A stretch of DNA of 64,000 bases from Ampelocalamus luodianensis (lineage: Eukaryota > Streptophyta > Magnoliopsida > Poales > Poaceae), in NCBI GenBank assembly GCA_036346255.1, contig CM070634.1, forward strand, positions 74,294,476 through 74,358,475. The letters are read 5' to 3'. Of this stretch, positions 53,301 through 64,000 are shown piece by piece; the first letter of the stretch is position 1; every line of letters starts with the position of its first letter. A model generated the notes under the pieces. That model saw nothing but the letters and a program-made list of their open reading frames with translations, ran no database searches and was not told the DNA's origin. The position numbers were made by a program, and so were the translations under genes.

Positions 53301-54643
53301 TGAAAAGGGAAAATTGGATGATATGCAGTTGGTCTGAGTTGGGTTAATGCAGCAGTGTGCAGCACTACATGGCCCCAACAGCTGGTAGGCAGCCTACAAT
53401 TTCTGTAAGAGTGATATAGCAATAAGTTTTATTCTTTTAATTAATGACTCGCTATTTTGAGTGTAGACATGTGGTATTGAATGCACTACTTTAACGCCCA
53501 GAGCCATACAATAATCATTAAATGCTTTTGAGGTAAACTCGTCAGCATTGTCCATTCGAATGGACTTAATCTGTTCATCTGGAAAATTAGCTCTTAATTT
53601 GATTATTTGGACAATTAGTTTTGCAAAAGCATAGTTTCATGTAGACAACAGACAAACATGGAACCATCTAGTAGATGCATCTAACAGGGCCATAAAATAT
53701 CTAAAGAGGCCTGACAGGGACTGGATGGGTCCAAAAATATCACCCTAAATTCGCTCCCGAAAACTAGGTGATTCATCTTTTAATTTCAGATAAGAGGATC
53801 TAGTAATCAATTTTCCTTTGGCACAAGCAGAGCACATGAAATCTTCAAGTCTATAGTTTTTATATTATGGCCAATAGAATTATTAATAATTTTTTGCATC
53901 ATACCCAAACCAGGATGACCTAGATGATCATACCAGATCTTAAAAATTTCTAGGTGTTTAACAATTGTTTTCATCGCAACATAAACTTCAGATTTTATAT
54001 AAGTATAGTATAATCATAATGAGAAAGAGGGGAGTTTTTTTGACCACTTGCTTCTGTCATCCATTAGATTTAGTCATGAGTAGGTATTCTGTACAATTCC
54101 CATAATCGGCTTCTACGTGAAATTCGTTCAGACGAATATCTTTAAAACTGATACCTTTAGATTCAGGATACATAATAGCATCTTCGACTGTTATACATGT
54201 ACCCATAGAGAGAACTATGACGGCCTTTCCAATGCTAACTATGAGCGCATCGCTTCCGGCGATGATCATGATATTCCTAGTTTTCTTAGTTAATGTATGA
54301 AAATATTAAGTTTTCCTAAAAATCAAATTAGTGGTATAACTGTCTACAAGACAGATTTCCTCTTCCGCCATTGGATTGTACCGGGTTGTTCGATTCGGCC
54401 GTGTAAAGCGATTCGTGTTGATAATGTGTTGAAAAATATAGTAATTGCAGGAAATAATCAACTAATCACCACGCAATAGACAATCAACAAATAGACGTAG
54501 TAGATGGAGACATAATATAGGGAACCTCTTTATTAATACATTCATCTTTTTTTAGTACAATGAGATCATATTTAAAAACTAAAACCTATCGAAGGTAGTT
54601 TCGATATTACAACAATAAACCCTTAAATCATGGTTTCTCAACA
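50359..54643 (-). mobile_element. Minus-strand Ty1/copia element lacking gag (4.3 kb)
   Basis: LTRs of 216 and 217 bp (50359-50574 and 54427-54643) flank it, with perfect 5-bp duplications AATGG at 50354-50358 and 54644-54648. The LTRs start TGT(A/T)GAAAAA and end (G/C)AACA on the + strand. They differ at many positions, indicating an old insertion. The sequence after the 5' LTR passes almost directly into protease, so gag is deleted. I see no standard TGGTATCAGAG site. Confidence 0.9.
51380..54400 (-). pseudogene. Copia pol remnant: protease, integrase, RT
   Basis: Read leftwards from ~54400: a protease-type segment beginning CLVDSYTTNLIF, in which the catalytic DSG reads DSY, then DALIVSIGKAVIVL and SFKDIRLNEFHVE (about 54057-54270). 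Pre-integrase/integrase pieces include CSACAKGKL (about 53820), RYFMALLDAS (about 53680) and HLRKFACAVYMPISPP (about 53240). RT follows with the catalytic YVDDL near 51835-51850 and GELIYLTNCTRSDIAF (about 51480-51530). Stops and shifts are frequent throughout. The RNase H end runs toward 50900. Non-functional. Confidence 0.85.
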
Positions 54644-54648
54644 AATGG

Positions 54649-55660
54649 AACGCCTCTGCAGAACGCGCGCTTATCTGCACTCTGCGTGACAGGCCAGGCA
54701 ATGGTCTACTCTGTTTTTTTTTTCGTGCGTGTTGATCGGTTGGATCTGGATGGAAGGGGAGAAATTTCTTGGCTGACTATCCTACCTGTGGTCAGGTCAG
54801 GCAAATGGCACTCTGCGTGTTATTCGGTCGAAATCGACGCGTGCAATGGAGATGTGTGAACAGCTTTCTTTCTTTTCCTTTTCTTTTTTTGCTACCAACT
54901 ATCGATTTTATCATCTTTTGCGATGCTACTCGCTCGATAATGCGAGTGGCGTTATGAATGGATGATGTTCCTTCGTAATGCTGGCAGAAGGATTCGGAGG
55001 TTGGGCTTGGGCCCTTCCTATCCTACCTGTGGTCTTCTCTGTATGCAATGCAATTCATCGAGAACAACTCAAACTGGAAATTTATTTGGCTTATCATTGC
55101 ACGGCTCCGTCACTACCTTTCATACCTCTCTTTCCAAACAAAAGATTGCAAAGAAAGACAGAAAGGAAAGAAAAACATTTTGCAATGCCATGAAGACTGT
55201 ACATGTCGATTGTTATTACCAAAGTTTCTCAATTTTGTTCAGAGAAAATTGCACAGTGGTACCTGCACGTTTCAGTCTTTTGGATGCTAACTTGTACTTA
55301 AAAAAATGACAATTTGTCGCCTTTTTGTACTATGCTAAGATAAGTGCATTTTACCACCTAAGATTTGCGAATCTGTCGTGTGGTAAACTTCAGCTAATCT
55401 GCATATAGAATTATTAAAAGCGCATATGGTTAATTGTCACTTCTCAAGTACGGGTTGGAACTTGGAAGTTGCAGTACCTCCAGGAAGTACACTGGAAATG
55501 CTTCACACACGATCTTTTCTGTACATCAACACGACTAACTCACCGACCCGTGCTAGATGCAGGATCTCCGATACGTTAGTGTAGCTGATTTCATTAATCG
55601 AAAGCAGGGAAGATGAGCATCTTTAATAAAAAAAAATGCGAATGTGATTCTTCTTGCTTG
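54649..55660. other. Intergenic DNA with no supported gene
   Basis: AT-rich, with short unrelated frames. No domain, repeat or RNA gene recognised. Confidence 0.35.
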
Positions 55661-55669
55661 GTATTTGTA

Positions 55670-55990
55670 AATATAGCAGTTCGGATGAGCATCACGTCGT
55701 CACATGTGCAATTCCGCACGGCCACCGACCAGACACGTCTCGTCTGCACGACCATCGTCCGGATACGCCTCGTCCGCATAGCCACTACCTGAACTAGCTC
55801 CGTGTCATGCATACATGCGAACATCCCTCCTCAGGACCTCACCCACACGCGGACTTGATTCCTGGTAGTGGCTGTGGACTCGGTTCCCGACGGTGGCTGT
55901 GCGGACTCAGGTCCGGTTGGTGGTCGTGCGGACGCGGCTACATATCGACACACCATGTATTCGAGTTATGGACGTGCTATCGAGCTACTA
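55670..55990. repeat. Imperfect inverted repeat with internal ~28-bp sub-repeats
   Basis: The left arm (about 55690-55797) and right arm (about 55860-55940) are complementary, for example GGCCACCGACCAGAC against GGTTGGTGGTCGTGC. Each arm contains two or three units of the form GGTGG(C/T)(T/C)GTGCGGAC. The right flank ends in an A-run near 56020. No coding domain. Confidence 0.65.
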
Positions 55991-56629
55991 TTTTTGCTCC
56001 CGAGAGACGTTACTTGCATAAAAAAAAAACGACCGTAATAGTGCTATTTAAAATAAAGAGAGAAACTCCTGACTCACGTTCGCCTGACTTGAGTCCAGCG
56101 TAGCAGGCCCCACCACCATTTCCCGGTTCATGTATGATTTGGGGAAAGAAACACGCGTGAGGGAAAAAAAAGATCATCTTCCCGTAGAACCAAGGAACCA
56201 ATAAACTATTGCCCGTAAGATGAAAAAAGAACAAATAATGCCCACCGTCTACTCGCACTGGAGCCATGCCGCTGCCGTTGGAAATAGGGGTGAAGATGAT
56301 GGCGACTGGCGACCTGTGGGGAGTGCGGCGGAGCTGCGGAGGCGTCCAGCATGGCCGCTTCTTGGCTAGCGACGCGCCGACGCGAGGAAGAAGGAAGATG
56401 GTGGCTGTGTGGGTCCAAAGATGATGGCGAAGGTCGTATGAGTGCCGGACTAACAAAGATCGTATGCATAGCAGCGCCGGAAGTACATAACGGTGGAGTT
56501 AGCGGCTAAAATTGTTGCCGGACGAAATAGCAAAAATAATTTTTTCACTGGTAAATTGTCAAAATTAGTACTACGGACATGTCAGTAGACGACAAGTGCC
56601 CTCGTCCACACCCTTACCGTGTGGAATCG

Positions 56630-56870
56630 CCGCTACAGTGCTTGTCCACACATCCAGCGCACGATGTCAGCCAAAAAAATCATGCTACAGTGCTTGTCCA
56701 CGCACCATAAACTAGGTAAAAAAAATATGTGCTACAGTGATGCCCAAGCGCCCAACGGACGGACTTGGCAAAAAAACCATACACTAGAGTGATGTCTGAG
56801 CACCCAGCAGACGGACTCGGATGTCCGAACGCCTAGCCCACTGGGCCCGTGTGCTATAGTGCAAAACTTC
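56630..56870. repeat. Degenerate ~50-57-bp tandem repeat, four to five copies
   Basis: Units begin with GCTACAGTG(C/A)T(T/G) or a variant at about 56632, 56690, 56739, 56793 and 56856, each followed by a (T/C)CCA(C/A)(G/A)C-type phrase and several by an A-run. The block ends where the gypsy remnant begins. Confidence 0.65.
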
Positions 56871-59800
56871 GATCACAGTGTAAGAACCTTCCCACTTGAG
56901 GGGAAGTTTGTTCCGATTAGACTGGGATTGGATGAGCTTCAATACCAAGTCACCTATAGCAAGGTTGCGAGGTTAGACCTTACAATCGTAGTATTTGCGC
57001 AGGGCTTGTTAGTAGACCGTTGAATATATTAAGGTTTGGTTTCTCTTCTTTTCGAGCAGGTTGATATCGTCCACTCGAATTTGTTCCTGGATGGAGTCGT
57101 TAAAGTTTTCGACTCGTGCCGACTTGATCATTAGTTCTAGCGGAAGTATGACTTTGGCACCGAAAACTAGAAAAAATGGTGTTTCACCTGTAATCCGACT
57201 AGCAGTCGTACGAACTGCCTATAATACTGAGGGTAATTCTTGTATCTAAGTCCTCGAGCGCTTGACAAGCTAGTCGAAGACTCGAGTTTTGATTCCCTGC
57301 ATTATTTGGTCGTTCACTCTTTCGAATGCCCTATTGTTTTGGGGGTAGACAACAGAAGCATAACACAGCTTGGTACCCAACTCGTCGTAAAAATTCTAAA
57401 ATTTTGTGCTCGAAAATTGCCTATCATTATCTGTGATTATTCGACTTGGGACTCCAAACCGAGTAATCACGCATCTCATCATGAACTATTTTGTTGTTTC
57501 CGTTGTTATCCCAGTCACATGCTCGGCTTCAATCCATTTTATGAACGTATCAATAGCCACAAAAAGGAACTCGAAGCCGCCTGGAGCTTTAGGGAACGAT
57601 CCTAGGATGTCGAGACTCCAGGTTGCAAAAGGCCAAGATAGAGAGATTGTTTGTAATGCCTGAGCCGGTTGGTGTATCTGCCTGCTACGAAACTAACATT
57701 GTACAAATTTCTTAACCAGCTCTTTGGCATTATAGAGAGCTGTTGGCCAGTAGAAATCTTGTTGAAAGGCCTTACTGGTCAGCGTTCTGTAGGAAGCATG
57801 AGCTCCACAAATGCCCCCATGTATGTCTTGAAGGAATTTTAATCATTCCCTCTGCGGAATGCATCATGTGAGCACCACTTGAGTGCCTCGTTTATAGAGA
57901 ATTCTTTCGACCAAAGTATACATTTTGGCCTTTCGGAATAAGCGATCTGCCTTGAGATCATCGTCGGGTACGGAACCCTTCTGAAGATACTCGTAGATAG
58001 GAGTCATCCAGGTATCCTCGTACTCCAGAGAGGCTGCCTCAATACGAGGTGCTTCTGGTGTTTCGACCAGAGACGGCTTCTAGAGCTGCTCTAAGAAGAC
58101 TCCTTTTGGTACTTTCGATCGGGAAGAAGCTATACGAGCAAGCTAGTCTGTGAGAAAATTGTCCTTTCGAGTGAAGCCGAAAAAATATTTTTCAAGCGTA
58201 CGAACTTCCGATAAGTACCGAGACATGGTTGGGTTAGAGCACCGGTACTCTTTTCTGACCTGATTCACGACTAGTTGAGAGTCTCCTCTCACGAGTAGTC
58301 GGCGAATCGCGAGCGCTTTCGCAGGTCGTATGCCAGCCAGCAAACCTTCGTATTCTACTACGTTGTTAGTAGCCTGAAAGTTTAATCGGATAGCATACTT
58401 TAAGGACTCTCCGATAGGAGATTTTAGGATCACCCTAGCCCCCGAGCCACTTAAAGTAAGTGACCCGTTAAAGTACATCGTCCACTGGTTGTGGGAATCG
58501 TACTGGGGATCCTAAACGGGTTCAGGATTTGTCCATTCGACGACAAAGTCTGCCAAGATCTAGGATTTAATGGCATTTTGGGACACGAAATGAAGGTTGA
58601 ACTCCCCAAGTTCTACCGACCATTTTGCCATGAGTTCCGCTGCTTCCCTGTTCTAGAGGACCACTCTTAAGGGAAACTCCGACGACACAATTATCTTGTG
58701 CGCCTGAAAATAATACCGCAGTTTTCTTGAAGACATGAGGAGGGCATATAGAAGTTTTTGCATTTGAGGGTAGCGCTTCTTAGGCTCGTGTAAAACTTCA
58801 CTAACGTAGTAAACTGGTTGTTATACGTTTTCATGTTCTACAACCAGCACTGCGTTCACTGCCTGCGGCGTGGCAGCTAGACAAATTAAGAGTGTCTCTT
58901 CTAATTTCGGAGAAACCAAAACATGAGCACTCGTAAGATACCTCTTGACATCACAAAGGCAGTGTTTGCCTCTTCCGACCACTTGAAACTCTCGTGCTTC
59001 CTTAGAAGTTTGAAAAAAGGTAGTCCTTTTTCTCCCAGGTGTGCGATGAAACAACTTAAATCCACCATGCATCCTGTGAGCTTCTGGACTTCTTTCTTCA
59101 TAGTCGTAGGGTGCATTTACACGATGGCTTTTATCTTTTCAGGACTTGCTTCGATTCCCTATGCAGACACTAGGAATCCAAGCAATTTTTCTGAAAAGAC
59201 TCCGAACACACACTTCTTAGGATTGAGTTTCAAGCAGTGCTTTCTGAGGTTGTCGAATGTTTCTTGCAGGTTGGTGATGTGATTAAGTCATTTGATGCTT
59301 TTTATGACTAGATCGTCAACATAGACTTCCAGATTTTAGCCTAGTTGAGGTGAAAAAGTCACTTACATCAAGCATTGAAAAGAAGCGCCAGTATTTTTTA
59401 GACCAAATGGCATTTTGACATAGCAAAATATACCAAATGGTGTAATGAACTTGGTATTTTCTTCATCTTCTAGACACATTGATATGGTGATAACTAAAAT
59501 ATGCATCTAGAAAACTTAACATTTCATAACCAGCAGTAGAATCAACCAACTGATCGATACATGGTTAAGGGAAATCATCTTTTGGACAAGCTTTATTAAG
59601 ATCAGTGAAGTCTACGCCCATACGTCATTTGCCGTTTGACTTTCTAACCATTACAGGGTTAGCCAACCACTTTGGGTGGTCGACTTCTCTTATAAAACCT
59701 GCTTTAAGTAGCTTGTCCAATTATAACCTAATAGCATCTCGTCGATCAAGGGAAAATCTCCGTAATTTTTGTTTTACGGGTACTTTGTCAGGTCGTAAAG

Positions 59801-62800
59801 CTAGCATGTGCTCGATCACTTCTCTAGGGACTCCGGGCATGTCGGACGCTTGCCACGCGAAGACATCTGCGTTTGCTCGAAGGAAAGTGATGAGGGCATC
59901 TTCCTATTTGGGGTCGGAAGTATCCCCGATGTGAACAGTCTTCGAGGGCTCTTCTGCGTCCAGGGGAACCTCTTTGACTTGGTCGTTCGATTTTGATGCA
60001 TCTTTAGGCTTCGACTGCTTGGTCGAAGGCTGCCCTTTATTTTCTTCTCGAGGTGGTATCTGACTAACCATCTTGAGGGATCGACGGTCGCAGGTATACG
60101 CCATCTTCTTGTCACAATGAATTGTGATCACTCCTTTGGGACATGGCATCTTAAGACATTGATACCCATAATGAGTAGCTATTAAGAATTTTGCAAAAGT
60201 TGGTCATCCGAGTATGGTGTCATATGCCGTATCGAAATCAACCACATCAAAGGAGATCTTCGCTGTCCTGAAATTACTTTGTAAACCAAATGTTAAAGGA
60301 AGAGAAACTTGGCCAATAGGTTTGGCCGAAGACCCTAATACGATTCCATGAAAAGAGTATCGTACTAGTCTTACCTTAGTCCTGGGTACCTGCATCTCGT
60401 CCAGAGCACTCATAAACAGAATTTTTAATGAGCTACCACTATCAACTAACACTCGATTTACTCGACAATTGTTGATGGTGGGTTCGACCACGATCAAAAA
60501 TCGACTTAGTCGAGTCGAAAGGATCGGTCAGTCACCCTTCTCGAAATAGATGGTGATTTCTGACCACTTCGACATCTTATTAACAAGAGGAAAGTCAATG
60601 GAGTTTACCTCGCGTTCGACAGACTTAAGCTGCCACTTTGACTCGTATGCCAATGATCCTCTATAGATGTGGTCAATGGTGTGTTGTGGATCTTGAAATG
60701 GCATCTTCTCGTCATCGTCCGACTTCTTTCAACCACTCGTTTGCCCTGCCTTCTCAAGAGTAGAAAGCGGCCCTTTGCCGAAGTAATAATACTCGAGTTT
60801 TCATTGGAAAACCCGGTAGTTGCGAAGGTCATGCCCCTCCTTTTTATGGAAAGGGCACCACCTAGACTTGTCGTTCTTTCGATCAGGGCACTTACCTTTG
60901 CCTTGGTCGGAGTATGGTTTAGAGCCTCGTGGCTCCTTATCGCTTACGGCTAAGACTTCCTTGGAACTGCTAGTTTGAGCTTTTTGGCCCTTTGCCTTGT
61001 TCTTGGATTTCTTGGCTTTCTTATCCTTCTTCTTGCCATTGTCACCCGCCTATTGAGGAATTTTGGCATCTTGATCGATGATTTTGTTCCACTCGACTGC
61101 TTCGACAGTAGTTGCATATCGATCAGCCATCTCGAAGAGCTCAGCGACGGTAACAGAAGGATTCAAAGCAATGTCCTCTATAATTCTTCTATTGTGGACT
61201 CCCTGCTTAAAGGCTCTGATAACAAATGAGTCAAAAACCTCTGGAATTGAATTACGAACCTGAATGAAACGCCTGATGAATTGGCATAAGGTCTCGTGGT
61301 CATTTTGTCTCATCTGATGCTGGTCGTCCTCTTTTCTAGGGCGATTGTTGGTACCCTAAAACTTGGCCAGTATAAGGTCGCAGAGATGTTGCCACGAGTA
61401 GATCGACTCGAGTGGTTGGTTTAGCAACCACGATTGAGCGGACCCTTCGAGCACAGTTGGAAGGTAATTCGCCATGACACGTTCTCCTCCTCCTGCTGCT
61501 CGAACAGCAGTTGTGTAAATTTGGAGAAATTCGATGGGATTTTGTGACCCATCAAACTTCTCTATATTGACCGGCCGAAACCGAGGCGGCTAGTTAACTG
61601 CTTGGAGGTCGGGTGAAAAACGCCCGACATCCGGTAATGACTTCCTGACGCCTTCTCTGTAGGAAAGAAGGCTTGACGTCACCAGGTGATCTTACTCGAT
61701 GATACCCGGTCACAGGTGAACATGACCTATAGCAGGCCTCAGCCTTACGAGGGAAATACTCATCGCATTCCACTTGCTACTGCAGATTGTTGCCTCGGAG
61801 TGGTGAGCGGTCACCTCTCTTGGGCGCTTGTCGATCGTCAGTTGTTCGAGGAACCTTTCTCCGACTAGAGTTAAGGTTAGGGGAACGATGTGACCTATAG
61901 TCGTGCCGATCTCCATGTCGTGAGTCATTCAAACGATTGGTAGCTGATGGAGCCATACTGCTACGACTTCCGGAGTGATGTCAACGAGGATGCTTGAGTC
62001 TGGACATCGTTCTTCGAAGCCTTCGTGCGATCTCTTCGGCAAAGAGGTCGTACCCTAGTGCTCGAGCAAGCTCTCGAGTTGGGTTCTTGAGCAGGTCATT
62101 GATCTGTTGGAGTTCCCAAGCTTCTTCCGATTGGTACTGAACGCGCCCAAGCAGAGTTCTTCGGGCTGCAATTCTTTTCTGTCGGGTCGTCTCAAGATTA
62201 CCCACATCTGACGCTTGAGTTTGCTTCAATGAAGTGCGATTATGTTGAGGACTTCCCTCACGCTCATCAGAGTATTGACCGTGTGTATCACCGAAGGTGT
62301 TCTTACCATTGCCACGAGAGGGCGTAGTGTGTAATCGTCGGGGAGCATCCTCAGGTCTGTCTCTTGGAGAGAGATCATTATCTGAGGGAAGGAAGAAGAC
62401 CTCCCGTTGATGATCTCCACCTGCACTCGAGGCCTCCTCGCTCGAGGAGTAGTTAAGAGACACCATCTGGCGACTTGGAGTAAATCCCTCCAGGAAGGAA
62501 ATTTTTGGATCATAACTGTCTCTGTCCGCAAGTGAGCCCTGTGAAGGGATGGTCGAACTCGCATGAAAAGCATGCTATTAACTGGAGAGAGAGGACCACT
62601 AGGTGCTGATGAAGCTTTGGAATGATGGCTTCCAGAACTTGCCTCGTCAAGTCGATCGCCTTAGTGGACTCGAGCATCGAAGGAGAACTCGTCATGTTGT
62701 GAGCTCCGCTTGACGCATCCTTGTTGTGGTCGGATTGACCTTGCCCTCTCGAGGAAACTGATCCTCGCTTGGGCGTCTCGTTGTGGGGATAAGGATCCCT

Positions 62801-63028
62801 CCTCAACTCTGTCGGTGGCATGGTCCCCTGGGTCTGATGAAAGATCCCTGGAGGTAGCATCACCATCGAACGAGTTACTCTGCTCGTAATCGAAGCCGAC
62901 ATCCATGTCGATATCTGCGTAATCGGCCAAGTCGAACTAGTTCTCCTCATTCCACTCTCCTGCCATTGAAGCATTAAGAGAAAACGAGAATCTATTGACA
63001 ATGAATTACCAGAAGATCCCCACGGTTG
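56871..63028 (-). pseudogene. Tat-lineage gypsy gag-pol, 3'-truncated
   Basis: Read leftwards from the start at 62967, which meets a stop eight codons in: Gag continues to ~60600, with the capsid segment LCQFIRRFIQVRNSIP near 61280 and the zinc-like WCPFHKKEGHDLRNY near 60830-60870. Protease (60204-60497) has VLVDSGSSLKIL. RT (about 59290-59720) has VDFTDLNKACPKDDFP and YVDD near 59310-59325. RNase H follows, then a second, archaeal-type RNase H (58143-58478: GSGARVIL, NVVEYEGLLAG) whose first catalytic Asp reads Asn. Integrase (about 56900-57780) has WSLDILGSFPKAPGGFEFL and RFGVPSRIITDN. The extra RNase H marks the Tat lineage. Stops are frequent. The 3' end and 3' LTR are missing beyond 56871. 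Confidence 0.88.
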
Positions 63029-63036
63029 GCGCCAAC
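63010..63036 (-). promoter_or_regulatory. Primer-binding site of the Tat-lineage element
   Basis: On the minus strand the LTR end CCGACA is followed by GTTGGCGCCAACCGTGGGGA. A TGGCGCC-type primer-binding site is common in Tat-lineage gypsy elements. Confidence 0.65.
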
Positions 63037-63275
63037 TGTCGGTGTTTTGGAACCGATCTTACGTAAAGATTGTTTGATTCGGGGGGTCTCCACAATTGAT
63101 CATGCAGAAAGAACGATACAAGGATTTTTATATGGGTTCAGGCATTCTCCGGAGAGAATAACAACCATACTCATATGTGTATTGCATTGAGTATGCTGGT
63201 TACAATCAAGGTAAAGTTTAATACTTGTGCTCTTGATTGTCTCTGCCTATATTATCTTTAACTGAAACCCTTTTA
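63037..63275 (-). mobile_element. 5' LTR edge of the Tat-lineage element
   Basis: The block beginning TGTCGGTGTTTTGG is nearly identical for ~70 bp, and similar for ~170 bp, to the putative solo LTR at 831. Similarity fades by ~63210 and another element end (GGCCATGTTTGGTAGAG) starts near 63279, so the LTR is interrupted or divergent here. Confidence 0.7.
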
Positions 63276-63278
63276 TAG

Positions 63279-64000
63279 GCCATGTTTGGTAGAGTCCAGA
63301 TTCTCATTTTTCAGATTCTGCTCCTGATTCTCTGAAAATCTGGAGCTGTCTGTTAAAAATGTTTGGCTAGTAGGTTGGCTCCAAAAACTATATGAGTGAG
63401 GATTAGATGCAAATAGACCATATTACCCCTAGTTGTAATACTTCAATTATATTCGTGTCTTTTTCCTATGTATTTGTACACAAATTATAGAATTTTCCCC
63501 CCAAATTTGTTTAGACCATATGAGTGTATATGCGTTGTATTTGTATATAATGACAGGTTACATTACATTTTACTTCATGATGGAGTACAATTGTCGGCAA
63601 ATAACGAATTGACGCATAATCATTGATTGTGTATAAGCAAATTTTGTATTATTCACGTTGCAAAGATGAAACTGGATATGTTGCATTCATATCATATAAG
63701 TGTTCAAATGATAATTAAATGCCACATTTGCTATTTCTACGATAAACAATGCCATTTAGACCAAAAACTCATTCATTTATTAATGAAAACTGGTATACAC
63801 AAGCATACTATCAACCCATTCCGAAACATTCACTTTTAATGTTTACTACAAGCATATCGATTGATGTTACAATGTGAAACTACAAGGCATCATCCGCCAT
63901 CCACTCAACATTTGCCCCCAAAAATTTTGCGAGCATCCCACCAACATATGCTTGGTGAGATACAACAAAAATGTTAACAATTGTTTCAAATACATTGTTT
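63279..64000. mobile_element. Left part of an unidentified DNA element, cut by window edge
   Basis: The GGCCATGTTTGGTAGAG start resembles the GGCC(T/C)TGTTTGG ends of several grass DNA transposons (hAT or PIF type). A minus-strand reading frame enters from the right edge about 600 bp in. Right boundary and class are unknown. Confidence 0.35.
63880..64000 (-). CDS. C-terminal end of an unidentified reading frame (partial)
   Basis: A minus-strand frame enters from the right window edge and ends at a TAG (63880-63882). It is open for about 39 codons, with the segment ETIVNIFVVSHQAYVGGML followed by AKFLGANVEWMADDAL. The composition is protein-like, but I do not recognise a family. It may be the end of a transposon ORF belonging to the element that starts near 63279. 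Its start lies outside the window. Confidence 0.35.
   Translation of the reverse strand, partial: NNVFETIVNIFVVSHQAYVGGMLAKFLGANVEWMADDAL

Noticed and set aside
61981..62573. Separate host genes on the minus strand
   Set aside because: The frames at 61981-62466 and 62226-62573 belong to the gag region of the Tat-lineage element, as position between primer-binding site and capsid shows.

Overview
The window is nuclear DNA of a flowering plant, almost certainly a grass. It has two multi-exon host genes with plant-type GT/AG introns, and the rest is mostly nested transposable elements of grass type: Ty1/copia and Ty3/gypsy LTR elements, Mutator-like elements, hAT and PIF-like miniature elements, a (TA)n-flanked micron-like element and a LINE remnant. 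No rRNA, tRNA, CRISPR array or bacterial operon is visible. I cannot name the species from the sequence alone.

Layout. 1-4.3 kb: an old LTR split by a second LTR that carries a regular hairpin array, then the 5' LTR and gag of a truncated minus-strand copia element. 4.4-10.3 kb: small elements (micron-like, Tourist-like, hAT), a LINE ORF2 remnant, an RNase H-like fragment and an 85-bp tandem repeat. 10.3-16.9 kb: a ~3-kb LTR-like block next to a hAT miniature element, then a long minus-strand LTR rich in satellite-like sub-repeats. 17-22.2 kb: two adjacent long-TIR Mutator-like elements; the first contains a 1.06-kb hAT element, the second a core-deleted MuDR-type transposase. 22.5-33.8 kb: an 18-exon half-size ABCA lipid-type ABC transporter gene with a complete copia element in intron 4 (itself carrying a hAT miniature element) and a ~310-bp inverted repeat in intron 6. 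36.2-49.7 kb: a six-exon receptor-like cytoplasmic kinase gene of the PBL34/35/36 type; its ~9.9-kb intron 1 holds a chromodomain gypsy element whose 5' LTR contains a Mutator-like element, and its intron 5 holds an 809-bp hAT element. 50.4-54.6 kb: a gag-less minus-strand copia element with perfect 5-bp target duplications. 55.6-64 kb: a foldback repeat, a ~53-bp tandem repeat, a 3'-truncated minus-strand Tat-lineage gypsy element, and the end of an unidentified reading frame cut by the window edge.

The two host genes are not functionally linked. The ABC transporter is a membrane pump and the kinase is an immune or developmental signalling kinase; they are neighbours in the same orientation. 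Both carry small reading-frame losses that I located by splice-phase arithmetic. In the transporter these are nearly all single-base losses in homopolymer runs, which looks more like sequence error than decay. I did not find a clearly novel biological system. The best leads are the covarying hairpin array at 1.3-1.5 kb, the intronic hairpin in the ABCA gene, and the non-autonomous elements carrying GC-rich cargo.
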